NCBI GenBank assembly: GCA_946807835.1
Contig: CAMPEX010000001.1
Location: 5,285,001 to 5,349,000, forward strand
Source of the DNA: Ailanthus altissimus
Taxonomy: Eukaryota; Streptophyta; Magnoliopsida; Sapindales; Simaroubaceae
Direction of reading: 5' to 3'
DNA length: 64,000 nt
The first letter of the stretch is position 1; the number at the start of each line of letters is the position of its first letter. Of this stretch, positions 46,959 to 58,568 are shown piece by piece. The notes below the pieces were generated by a model. The model was not told where the DNA came from and searched no databases. It saw only the letters and a program-made list of their open reading frames with translations. Position numbers and translations under genes: made by a program.

Positions 46959-49900
46959 TGTTAGGGTTAGTGCTTACGTGCCATCCCCGAATGTACATAT
47001 ACATGTATTTATACATGTGTACATTCTCATTAAATTGGTAATACTTATTAATAAGATACTATGTAATTTAACATTACAAACATTGTATGATCTGAAAAAG
47101 TTTAGATCAAATCTAAAGGAGTTTAGAAAAGGGCTCATAGTTAGCCATGTTGAGAAATATAAATGCTAAATGTTAGCACAGTTAAGTGTTAGCTGGTTAT
47201 AATACTCAGCGAAGATCCAAGAGTTGGAGCCTTATCTGTAATGAGACTTAGACCTAGGAATATACTAGTAACTGTGTAGTTGCAATCGGGTGCCAGAAAA
47301 TGTCCGTTGCGCAAGTATGTTCTCAAATAATTTTTTTTGATCTATTTCTACCGATGTGGGTCTGTCAATGGATACTTATATATAGATAGGCATATGTAAT
47401 ATCTATAAGGTATAGATGGTTGTTCCTAGCCGACCATGCGCTTGGAGCTCGTATTGACATATGGGTATCAAGTTATGACTAAATATAGCACAGACTTATG
47501 AGGGCCTCTGATAAATACCCTATGTAAGCCGTCAATAGAGGGTCCTCTCAAGTTGAGAAGTATACGTTGTCCTTTGACGTGAGTGCCATAGTAGACTTGT
47601 AAGTGATCCACCACACTTTAGTTTCACTCATGTCACAGACCTTTCATAGTGTGACCGCCAGGTGTTATTGGGTATAGTCCAATACTTATGGAGTTCGGTG
47701 TGTACAGATATGGGATCCGTCAGCTCGCATAGGAAGTTAGATATTCAGATGCTTCGAGACTGTATCTCAAAAAGTCTTGTGGCCACAAGAATGAATCTCA
47801 TAAAAGAGTTCCGCCAAGGTAGAACAATATGCAAAGGAGTTTGCATATATTATTCAGTGAGATACAAGTCTGGATATAGGACATGGATGGGCACATGAGG
47901 ATTTGACGGTAATAATCTATATCCTCAACACATCTAGGATATCATGATGAAAGAACTATATGTATACGTTGTAACCTCAACTTGCATGGTTTAACGCACT
48001 GATTTATATATCTGTGATGTGTGCATGGAGCAATGTTCATAGACTCATAGAATAGTTTTATTTGATGAATCGGGCGTGGACCTAGGGAGTCTCACAATAT
48101 AGAGTGTACTCGTTGTGCACTAGGCAGCGTGCCAGATTAAATTATTTAATCCAACAATATCCAGTACTAACACAAAAATGTGTGTGTGTTGATGCGATAT
48201 TTCTATATCTTAAAATTAAGTGCAAGTATACACTATTGTATGCAAGTAATAAAGGGACTTAAAAAGTCGGATGTCGAACTTATAGGGATAATTTCTTCTT
48301 TTCTACCAATTACTAAAATTATGTCTTTCTAATAAATATTCCAAAAAATAAAAATCTAAGAATGAATGTAAAAAATATAAAAGTAATGACACATTGTAAA
48401 GAGAATTATGTGATAGCAATATAGAGAAAACCTAGGATTAATATTATCCCTCAATATGCTTTCTAATGATTAATCCTCTAATATTCAATTCCATTAGTCT
48501 TTGTTATTGATCAAGACACTAATGTATTCACAAGCCTCTTCCAAAGTCATACAAGTATACCTTAATTTACCAAATACCTATATTCTTATGGTACTTGTAA
48601 TAAATTAATATTCATTAAGATTAAGTCTTATTAATCATACATGCCAATTAGATATATTCCTATCATAAATTGAAGCTTGTATATGCAACATTGAATGTTA
48701 CTCTACAATAATGCATCAAATTACCTAGGTCTAAATATCATGATTCCTCTTTTGAGTTTATAAAAAATATTACCAATTTATTCACCAGATATTGGTTAGA
48801 TATATTGAAGTATTAAGAACAAGTAATTTAAATAACAAAGAACTATATTTATTAAATATTAAAAAGACATGGTAATTAAGTGCACATATTGAGTTCAAGT
48901 ACTAACCTTAGAAAATAAATTTAGTTGATGGCTACAAGAAAACAGCAATAAAAATAACAAGAAATCATAATACAATCAATAGCAAATCGATATAAACGTC
49001 GAATTTGTCTTAATTGCGTTGCCTAAGAAACTCTTGATGCCGAAGAATGCCTTGAATGTCTCTCTATGACTACTTCAATTAAACTCCAATTGCTCTCTAA
49101 GACTTGTGCTCTATTCTTAGTGTTCTTGAATTATTCTTGGGTGATTTTTTAAAGTCTAGGGACGAGTTGCTTGTTATAGGGATTGATATGAGTTTGAAAA
49201 TCCCACTTCTCGTCGGATTACGACTCGTACTACCGCTGAGGCACTGCATGTAAAAGGCCTCACTGCTGGAGCAATGAGGTGTTGGATCTAGAGCGCTGGC
49301 CTATTACTGGTATGGTGAAGAAATGGCGCTAGGGCGCTGGCCTATTGCTGGCACGGTGAATAGATGGCGTTGGGCGCCAGACTGCGACTTAAATAGGTCG
49401 CCATTTTTTATTTTCTTATTTCGATCACTGTTTTAGTGCTGGGGCGAACATTCTTGTGGCACTAGGGCGACAGACTCATAATTTAAAAATTTTACATTTT
49501 AGTCCCTGTTTTTCGTTCAAGTCCCTATAAATAATCATAATACTCATAAATAGCCATCTATTCTCATAAAATAATAAACTATTAAAATAAAAACATGAAA
49601 AAATATATAACAAATATTCTCTAATCACGTGTCTGTATTTTAAGTATTAAATATAATAATTAGTTAATAATTGTTATTTACTATTTGTATAATGACACGT
49701 GGCACATTGTGGACCTTCAGTTGAGTTTACCCAAGTGTGAAATTTGATGGAACCCATTAGAAGGTAAACTTGATAACTATTCATGAAGGGCAAAATGATC
49801 AATTTACACACTGTTAAATAATTAAAATATCTCATTATAATATTATATATTATTATTTTATTGTTATTATATATATATATATATATTTTGTGAGATGTGT

Positions 49901-50666
49901 GTGATTTAGTGGAATTTACTAGAGGTAGACTTGGTAATTATTTATGAGGGGCAAAATAATTATTTCACACATTGATTATTTAATTGTTAAATAATCAAAA
50001 TATTTTATTATAATATTTCATTATATATTATAATATTATATATTATTATTTTATTAATGGTGCCAAATAGTTGGCATCTATTATTATTATTATTAATATT
50101 ATATAATATATTATATTATTATTTTATTATTATTAGATATATATATATATTTATGAGATGTGTGTGAAATTGTGAGAGTTTGTGTGTTTGTGATACAGTG
50201 AAATGGAAAGGAAATGAAAATGTTTCATTTCCTTGGTGGGTGTCGAGAAGAAGGAAAAAAAAATAAGAAAAAAACATTGTTTCATTTTTATCTATGGTAC
50301 CAATAGAAGCAATAGTGAATTGCTTCAATCTTTATTTTTTTTTATTGTTTTAGAGAAAAAAAAGAATACATACCACCACCCATTTTATGAGTTTAAGAGT
50401 TAAAGCTAGTGCTGGATATAGGGCTACTGTTCTAGCTCGCCAAGCCCACTGAGATGGTGACTAGAACTGCTAACAAGTTGGTCTTCATGTGGACTCCGAG
50501 AAAATATGTGTATAACGTTACACGTTCAGATGATTACTCAACCCTTATAATATATTATTTATTATATTTTTAATGCTTTCACCGCATTAAATATGTATAT
50601 GATACGTATTTTAGACAATAACTATAATTGCACATGCATACACCGACGTATAGTAGATCCGTAACA
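46959..50666 (+). repeat. 5' LTR of the copia element (interrupted)
   Basis: Without the insertion at 48190-49632 it is about 2265 bp, longer than its partner (2036 bp). Part of the excess comes from a duplication: 49735-49870 (TTTACCCAAGTGTG..., AAATAATTAAAATATCTC) is partly repeated at about 49905-50060, with AT-rich expansions around both. Frames at 46948-47169, 47662-47898, 50119-50328 and 50579-50785 are LTR frames. Confidence 0.85.
48190..49627 (+). mobile_element. Solo LTR (copy 2), inserted in the copia 5' LTR
   Basis: This is 1438 bp, TGATGCGATATTTC...CTAATCA, homologous throughout to 5291-6760. It is flanked by TGTGT (48185-48189) and CGTGT (49628-49632). The copia 3' LTR has the unoccupied site at about 54284-54300 (ATACGTGCGTGTCTG), which proves the insertion and its borders. 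The GC-rich words of copy 1 are decayed here, mainly by CG to TG or CA changes. Confidence 0.88.
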
Positions 50667-50670
50667 CAAA

Positions 50671-50682
50671 TGGTATCAGAGC
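50671..50682 (+). other. Primer-binding site of the copia element
   Basis: TGGTATCAGAGC, 4 bp after the 5' LTR, is an exact complement of the initiator tRNA-Met 3' end. Confidence 0.8.
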
Positions 50683-52328
50683 CATTTATGACATATTTGG
50701 GTGTTGTTTGAGTTAATGGATGCAAAAGGTCCTGTGTAAATGGCGTGTTTAAAGTGTTGAAATAGGTATGCCAAATGGGGTACACTGGGCGTTGCAGCTC
50801 CAGAGGGTTGGCGCTGGTGGTTTTGACCTCCCAGTGATATAGTGTTGAAGGTTTGACCTAGTGCCGGGTGCTAAAGGTTCTGTAATTCTTACCCTAGTGG
50901 TGATGGATATGCACCGCAGCGCTGGGAGTTTGACCTTCCAGCGCTGCAGCAATGTAATCTGGCATCGCAGTGGTGTATTGTTCACTTGAACAGTAGTAAA
51001 TGAATAGTATTTTTAATGTTCAAAACTACATTAATTTTGAACAGTGTTTCAAAATTAAATTTGCATATATAGATTTATGAGATGTAGTTATAAACGTTAT
51101 CAGTCTATATTATAAATAGAGGTTTATAAGATGCAGTAATAAGACTTATCGGTTTACATTATAAATCGAGATTAAATGTTTTGTGTTGGTAACCATAATG
51201 GGAGCCTTACTGGTGGGGGTTAGTTGTGTTTGCATACAAAAATTAATTAATTGAGAATCACTCTCCCCATGACATGGAGACTAATGCTATAAACAAAAAT
51301 CTCTCTTAATTAGATTGAAGAATATTACATTATGAGATAATATTTTATTCAGATCCGTCTTATCAATACGATGTTAGACAAGTCACGTCGGCCTTTTTCT
51401 AAGATTGTTACAGCGTAAGAGACCTAGTCGGTTGGGCTTAGACTATACCGGATTAACATGAGATGAGGAAAATATATGCGAAAGTATTACCCAATATTGC
51501 TACAGTGTAAAGGTAGTATCAGTAGCATATATTTGATCATTGACAAGTTAATCTGGAATACACTTACCCAATATTGCTACAGCATGAGGATAACGTGTAT
51601 TTAGGATCAAGTGGTAAGAGTTACATGAGATGCAATTGACAAATATTGTCTACCTGTTGGGTTTACAAAGGCCAATATTATTACAGCATGAGGCCCAAGT
51701 TCAATGGGATCTACTTCCCGCTGTATAGTTTAAAAGAGTTTAAACTATCATTTTTCTGTTCGAGAGATTACTAGGATTATGTAAAGCGGTGGGAGAGAAT
51801 TTTAAATTGAAAATGTATAATTGTTATATCCATGATTTAAAATATTTTATTAACAATTTAATGACTATTCCACTTACATCTCCCGTTATTTTGACATGTC
51901 AAGTAAAATGGCCACTACGAACCAGTTGGTGCGCATAGTTGATGCAGTTCAACTCAAGGGTATTAGGAATTACTCTGACCGGCAATGAATCTAAAAAATA
52001 CTCTGAATTCAAAAAATTTTGAATTTATTGTTGATCAGAGTTTGCCGTAAGGTATTTCTGATACCTCTCTAGAGGATAAAATAAAATGGTGTGTCTCTCT
52101 TTGTTCAGGGTGCTTTATCTTCTACTTCAAAATATATCTGGTAAGACCAGATGTGAGAGGAGAAGAAGATGAGGCAGATATCTAGGATAAGTCCTCTGAG
52201 GCAACATATATCTAAAGATCAACAAGAGAGCAATATAGATGAAAGTGTTTCCACCATAATAAGGTTGGGTATTGGAAATTCTTCTACCTTAGAAGCCTTA
52301 TAATAGTTAGGAAGACTCCTACAGGTTT
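50683..52328 (+). other. Copia leader and eroded gag region, with recurring leader motif
   Basis: A motif of the form CCAATATTGCTACAGCATGAGG recurs, with variation, at about 51401-51420, 51489-51512, 51566-51590 and 51671-51694. An ATG at 51909 opens a short frame (MATTNQLVRIVDAVQL) that could be the start of gag, but it ends within 30 codons. No zinc knuckle, protease or integrase is present: most of gag-pol has been deleted. The - strand frame at 50749-50985 is not considered coding. Confidence 0.55.
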
Positions 52329-53090
52329 TTGTTTGACAAACATAGACATTTCAATAGCGTCTTGAAAAGGTATTGTTTTGTTAATTATAAGATAATTAAC
52401 ATATCTTTTGAACCTGATGTTCATATTTCGAGGAGAGTGTCTCTTCAGATGGAAGATGAGAAAGTTAGAGTGTCTAACACACTAGATACACCAGCTTTGA
52501 AGAGCTTGATGTATGCTATGATATATTTAAAATCTGATAATGGTATGGTTGTAAGAGTTATGAGTCGATACCAATTTGATTCAGGTCACCACCATTTGAT
52601 GGTAATCAAACATATCCTAAGGTACTTTGAGGGTACAAAGGATAAGTGTCACGCCCCAGACCCAATAAGCTTCTCAAATATGGAGAAAGTAACTTACAAG
52701 TGAGAAGATGCCCGGAGTCAGACTTCTAGTTTGACCTAGATGTTAGAGAGTTTACATTTGGGAATGTGCTTATTTTTAATAGTACTAAGTAAGTTGAGAT
52801 TGCACCAAACTAGAATTCACTGTTAATTTATCACTGGGCCTGGAAGAGTTCCAAGATAAATAATTCATATCCTATAGTTTTACAATAAAATTAGACCATT
52901 ATATAGGCCAAGGTGCCAAGAAGACACAAGTACTCTAATTATATTGAGAGGAGTCTCATATAACTAGAGGGATCTTGGTTTAGGGAGATGCCATTATTTG
53001 TAGAAGTGCTCTATAAATAATTTAGCGAACTCACTTTCTAAAGCCATAACTCTAAAAGTGTTTATGAAACACGCGGAGTCGATGTGTATA
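52329..53090 (+). pseudogene. Copia RT C-terminus and RNase H remnant
   Basis: The frame at 52329-52703 carries FNSVLKRY, VSNT, ALKSLMYAMIYLKSD and VSRYQFDSGHHH-like blocks ending in VIKHILRYFEGTKD. These match the end of the copia reverse transcriptase domain. After a frame break, RNase H pieces follow: SDF, stop, FDLDVREFTFGNVLIF (about 52710-52770), PRRHKYSNYIER (about 52915-52950) and NSLSKAITLKVFMKHAESM (about 53025-53085). These are the usual final blocks of Ty1/copia polyproteins. A TGTCACGCCCCAGACCC word at 52648-52664 equals the start of the repeat at position 30; I cannot tell whether it is an insertion scar. Confidence 0.75.
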
Positions 53091-53112
53091 AGATACCATT
53101 AGAAATTGCACT

Positions 53113-53127
53113 AGAGCAAGTGAGAGG
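53113..53127 (+). other. Polypurine tract of the copia element
   Basis: AGAGCAAGTGAGAGG, almost wholly purine, ends one base before the 3' LTR. Confidence 0.6.
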
Positions 53128-53128
53128 T

Positions 53129-55164
53129 TGTTAGGGTTGGTGCTTACGTGTCATCCCTAAATTTACATATACATATATTTATACATGTGTATATTCTTAT
53201 TAAATCGCTAATACCTATTAATATAGTACTATGCAATATAACATTACAAACATTATATGATCTGAAGGAGTTCAGATCAGATCTAAAGGAGTTTAGATAT
53301 TGCCTATAGTTAGCTACATTAAGAAATATAAATGCTAAATGTTAGCACAGTAAAGTGTTAGCTAGTTATAATACTCAGTGAAGATCCAAGAGTTGGAGCC
53401 TTATCTGTAATGGGACATAGACCTAGGAATATACTAGTAACTGTATAATTACAAAAGTTACAATCGGGTGTCAGAAAATGTCAGTTGCGCAAGTATGTTC
53501 TCAAATAATTGTCCTTGATCTATTTTTACCGATGTGGGTCTGTCGGTGGATACTTATATATAGATCAGTATATGTCGTACCTATAGGGTATAAATGGTCA
53601 TTCCTAGCCGACCTTGAGCTTAGAGCTCATATTGACATATAGGTATCCAGTTAGGGTCCTCTTGAATTGAGTAGTATATGAGGTTCTTTGACCTGAGTGC
53701 CACGGTGGGCTTGTAAGTGATCCACCATACTTTGGTTTCACGCATGTCACAGACCTTTTATAGTGTGACTGCTGGGTATGGTTCGATACTTATGGAGTCT
53801 GGTATGTACAGATATGAGATCCGTCAGCCTGCATAGGGAGTTAGATATCCAGATGCTTCGAGATTGTATCTTAGAAAGTCTTGTGGCCATAAGTATTAAT
53901 CCCGGGAAAGAGTTCTACCAGGGTGGAACAATATGGCAAATATGTTTGCACATATTGTTTAGTTAGATATGAGTCTGGAGATAGGACATGGATAAGCACA
54001 TGGAGATTTGATAGTAATAATCTATATCCTCAGTACATCCAGGATATCATGATGGAAGGACTATACGAATCCATTATAACTTCAACTTGCATGGTTCAAC
54101 GCGCTGATTTGTATATCTATGACGTGTGTGGGGGGCAATGTTCATGGACTCATGGAATAGTTCCATTTGATGAATCGAACATGGACCTAGAGAGTCCCGT
54201 AATATGGAGTATACTCGTTGTATACTGGGCAGCATGACGGATTAAATTGTTTAATCCAGCAATATCTAGTATTACTATAGGAATACGTGCGTGTCTGTAT
54301 TTAAAGTGTTAAATACAACAATTAGTCAATAATTATTATTTAATAATTGTATAAGGACATATGGCATATTGTGAACCCTTGGTTGAGTTTACCCAAGTGT
54401 AGGATTTGGTGAGACCCACTAGGAGGTAGACTTGGTAACTATTTATGAGGGGCACAATGGTCATTTTACACACTGTTAAATAATTAAAATATCTCATTAT
54501 AATATATTATTATATTATAATATTATATATTATTATTTTATTAATTGTGCCAAATAGTTGGCATCCATTATTATTATTAATATTATATTATTATTTTATT
54601 TTTATTAGATATATATACATACATATATATATATATTTGTGAGAGTGTGTGTGTTTGTGATATGGTGAAATGGAAAGGAAATGAAAATGAAAATGTTTCA
54701 TTTCCTTGGTGGGTGTTGAGAAGAAGGAAAAAAAAAATGAAAAATGAAAAATGTTTCATTTTTATTTATGATACCAATAGAAGCAATTGTAAATTGTTTT
54801 AATCTCTATTTCTTATCCTTTTAGATAAAAGGAAGAATACACACTACCGGCCATTTTATGGATTTAAGAGTTAAACCCAGTGCTGGATATAGGGCTGTTG
54901 TTTTAGCTCACGAGGCCCACTGAATTGATGACTAAAACTGTCAACGAGTTGGTCTCCATGCGGACTCTGAAAAAATACGTGTATAACATTACACGTTTAG
55001 GTGATTACTCAACCCTTCTAATATATTAATGTGATTAATATATTACTTATTGTGTTTATTGTATTTTTTAATGCTTCCGCTGCATTAAATATGTATATGA
55101 TACGTATTTTAAAAAATAAACACAATTGCACATGCATACACCCACGTATAGTAGATCCCCAACA
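53129..55164 (+). repeat. 3' LTR of the copia element
   Basis: This LTR is 2036 bp, TGTTAGGG...CAACA, homologous to 46959-50666 and retaining the empty site of solo LTR copy 2. The frames at 53778-53966 and 53923-54237 are the same LTR frames as in the 5' LTR and have no known product. Confidence 0.88.
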
Positions 55165-57320
55165 TGTGCATCTTGCATCTCTTATCTAAATGATGTAAGC
55201 TCTCGATATAAATCATCGATTCTTTGGGGTTAGTAATAATTTTGATATATGGGTGCTGCTATGTAGGTGCTCCTGTGTGTTGTGCAAATTGTGCTTAATA
55301 AACTCATAAAAGATATACATTAATGAAAAATATACATGATTCATTCTATGTAAATAAAGATATATAATAGATAATAATATATCTAATCTTCATATGCCTC
55401 AGGTACGTTACTATTAATGTCATTAGGCTCTTTTACAGGGTCATTTGAATTTGTAGATGTTGTATGTTGTCAAAATTGTGCCTAATAATAAAATATATAT
55501 GTTATATAAGTATTTGATTCGATCCATGAATATAAATGTTTTCAAATAATGTACCTAATCTTCATACGCCTCATCATGTTGTTCCTCAATAAAGTGTCCA
55601 TCGTACTCATCGAATGTCCCCTTGAATTGCATCAACGCTTGTATAAAATCAGCATCTATCTCATACTTTTGTAGAGACATTTGTCGTTTCACCTCCAATG
55701 TCTACATAACAAGTATCCAACTAAATACACAATTGTAATTTTAAATAATTATTGTTAATAAGTAATTTATGACGTTCAAATACTTCATTTCTTGTCTAAA
55801 AAACTTACAATTTTCTCATTGAATAGATTAATTACGAAATTGTTTTGTGTTACATTCTTTCGAGGCCTCATTTTGAGTGAACAAGGGACCATCGATGAAG
55901 TTTCTACAGCATATACAAACTCGGACAGTGGGATACCTTCAATCAAAATTGTCATAACATACAATCAAAAATTATATTTAAAAAAATGTACGATTAATAA
56001 ATAAGAGCTTTTTTATGTACTTGAAAACTATAAGAAAACCCCTATAGGTTATATTTTTCTTCTTTATGTAATGGATCTTGTTATTTTAACATTTATTATC
56101 TTCTCGTCTTTATCTTAAATCCTCTACTTAAAGACTTGCGACTCACTTTTCATGAAACATTACCCCAGGGATATTTATTAAATTCTTTAAAATTATCGAT
56201 AATCTTGAGTAATAATTCATCTAGTCAACTCCTTTTTCTCCAACCCAACAACACGCGATGAATGAACTATACCAACGATAATTTCATTGCAGTTTTATTA
56301 TCCATTTGTGTGAAATTATACTATAAATATAACTCATCAAACGTTTGCAATGATACATTTCGTTTTATGAGGTACTCTCTCTGTATTAGGAGGTGCTCTC
56401 TCCGTAAACGATTATCTAATTTTTTGAATAACAAGCTAAGTGGTGAATATTCTTCCATCTTCATGTTAGATATAAGCGCAAACTCTTGTCGACTAAAACA
56501 TATACACTTATTGTTTACAAGGTACCAAATCATCGTCGATATTGCACATGATCACTTCATAGAGCAACAAATAATGTACTAAAATGCATAAAAAATTTAC
56601 TCGTTGCATGTCCAAAAAATAACTCAAGGTGGCCTTAAATATTTTAACTTGACAATTCATTAACTTGTCTTTTATATTATCAAGTGTCCACATCTTTGAA
56701 TAGTATGAAATTGTCATAGGAAAATAGTCTTTAACTATAACTTTTAATTTTTTGAAAACTGTTTGTTCTTGTTAAAAAATAATTACTAATTAATTTTCAA
56801 AAATAATAATTTGCGTAGCAACATAATAGTAATTTAAGATAATAACTATATTATTTACAACTAAATTGTTTAATTGAGCATTTCATAATTAATATGAATC
56901 ACCATTAACATATATAATAATAATAATCATAGTGAGACAAAAAAATATAATAATACTAATAAATTAGGTATTTATTAAACAAAATAATAAATAATATAAT
57001 ATTTTTAATATTAACAATGTAAAAATATTTTTAAAAAATTACTACAAATTCAGGATAAATTAAGATAAATTTAGGACGAATTTAGAATTCTATCGCACCA
57101 GCGCGATATCTCTTTGATCGCACTGCCGCCGCCCCATTTTACACAACTTTTGTCCATAATTTCACATTTTCTCATCATCTCAATGAAACAAATAAAAGCA
57201 TCAGAATAGAAGTTACCTCATTTTGCCATTCAAAGTTGCCGCCAATTGTTCAAAGAGGAGTTGTAATTTGAGAGAGAAAATAGCTAACTTAGAATTTGAG
57301 AGGAAAATAGGGTTTAAGGG
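55165..57320 (-). pseudogene. DUF1985/Ulp1-family gene remnant, N-terminal part
   Basis: On the - strand the DUF1985 domain is readable. It starts with VKIFKATLSYFLDMQRV and LVHYLLLYEV (56508-56700). The IWYLVNNKCICFSRQEFALISNMKM block follows in two overlapping frames (56321-56533), then AMKLSLV, stop, FIHRVLLGWRKRS and NKYPWGNVS (about 56170-56300). Such domains occur N-terminal to Ulp1-type proteases carried by some plant MULEs. A further segment at about 55580-55700 is acidic (MSLQKYEIDADFIQALMQFKGTFDEYD). Stops and frameshifts are present, some possibly at introns. The gene is cut at 55164 by the copia element, continues as the 18-residue repeats at 46805-46958, and perhaps ends near 44200. 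Its start would be near 57270-57320. Confidence 0.6.
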
Positions 57321-58568
57321 TATTGTGTCCATTTTTATTATCTTTGGCTACAAAAGATAAAAATTCTAATAGTTGGCTAAATAAGACAAATGTACCAAAA
57401 ATACTGCTATTTACAAATTTTTTTTTTCTAAAATAATATGTTAATGATGTTTATTAAAAAGCTCTCTATTTCAAACCTAACAATATGATGGTATGCGGTT
57501 CTCATTAATTAGTGATACATTAATTGAGATATAAAATTTATATTTAAAATTCGTAAATTTATTACTATATTAGAAAAACAAGTCAAATAAAATATGATCT
57601 TACTGTACCTACATAGCAAATTCAACGGAAAAAGCAAGAAAAATAATTCCATCACAAATAGAAGCAAACCATGAGCTTAAATTTGGAAAACTAAAAAACA
57701 AAAAAGGAACCCTTACACAAAACTTTAGATAGTAGTATGTCTAAATAAACCACCAAATTGGATAAAATTGGGTTTTTATTTGTTCAATAATATTAGATTT
57801 ATAAAGATATGATATAAAATTTGAAGTTTAAATAACTTAGACATATTTAATGCGCCTATTGTTGCTTAGTGTTATATAATTATCATATTAATAAGAATTA
57901 AAAGATTAACAATTACTTAACATGTGGTAGTTATTAATTAATAAAACATTAATTAAATACAAAATTTATATCCAATTTTGTAAGCCTAGCACCATTTTTA
58001 TTTGTTTATATATATACATGAAAGTATTAATAAAGACGTTTTTTTTTTTTTGGCTTTAGAAGGATTTTCAATTATTTTTCCTCTTTCGACTTGAACATTT
58101 TAAATTTCTTAAATAAGGAAATTATACAGAAAATAGAAGAGGAATTTAAAGAAACTTCATTCGTTATACAAGTCAAATCAGAGCTCAATCTTTTGGGTGA
58201 ATGTGCATATATCATATACCACTAATTGGACAATCCTTAATTACCCCAGTTTTGCTCTAGGAATCTACTTTTATTTTTTGCATTTACTTGCTTCCCACTC
58301 TGGCATCGGAGTCTATCTTGTTGTGAGAAATGGAATATCATTTAAGAAAGCAAAGCAAATACGTCGGGAATGGCTTGGAGAAAGGTTTATACCTATAGTA
58401 GCACCAAAGCTAGGTTTCACTTTCACTTTGCCCATTAGCTGAAATATTACTGGGCTTTTATCTGCAGTTTAAAAGCGGAAAGCATGGAAGCAATTTTGCA
58501 ACATAAAAACACATCTAATAACTATCAGTTTGTCATTTTCTCTTTTCATTTCATTACCATCACTCGAA
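57321..58568 (+). other. Upstream region of the resistance gene
   Basis: The region is AT-rich with no recognised gene. A TATATATA stretch at 58007-58016 and a poly(T) run near 58042 could belong to the promoter, but no start site can be fixed. An open frame at 58197-58442 (81 codons) has no known domain. An ATG at 58484 starts a 66-codon frame that overlaps the main start out of phase, and another ATG at 58530 is in frame with the resistance protein, 13 codons before the preferred start. Confidence 0.4.

Larger units (their letters stand above)
46959..55164 (+). mobile_element. Ty1/copia retrotransposon, internally deleted, with a solo LTR inserted
   Basis: The ends are TGTTAGGGTT at 46959 and CCCCAACA at 55164, with flanks TATGC (46954-46958) and TGTGC (55165-55169), a 5-bp duplication with one mismatch. 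The 5' LTR (46959-50666) holds an unrelated solo LTR. An initiator-Met primer site follows. Only about 2.46 kb of internal sequence remains, carrying the end of RT and RNase H. A purine tract precedes the 3' LTR (53129-55164). RNase H lies directly before the 3' LTR, with no integrase after it, as in Ty1/copia (integrase precedes RT). The two LTRs differ by about 13% over their first 165 bp by eye. Confidence 0.88.

Noticed and set aside
53778..54237. Two frames of 62 and 104 codons
   Set aside because: They are in the copia 3' LTR and recur, differently broken, in the 5' LTR (47662-47898).
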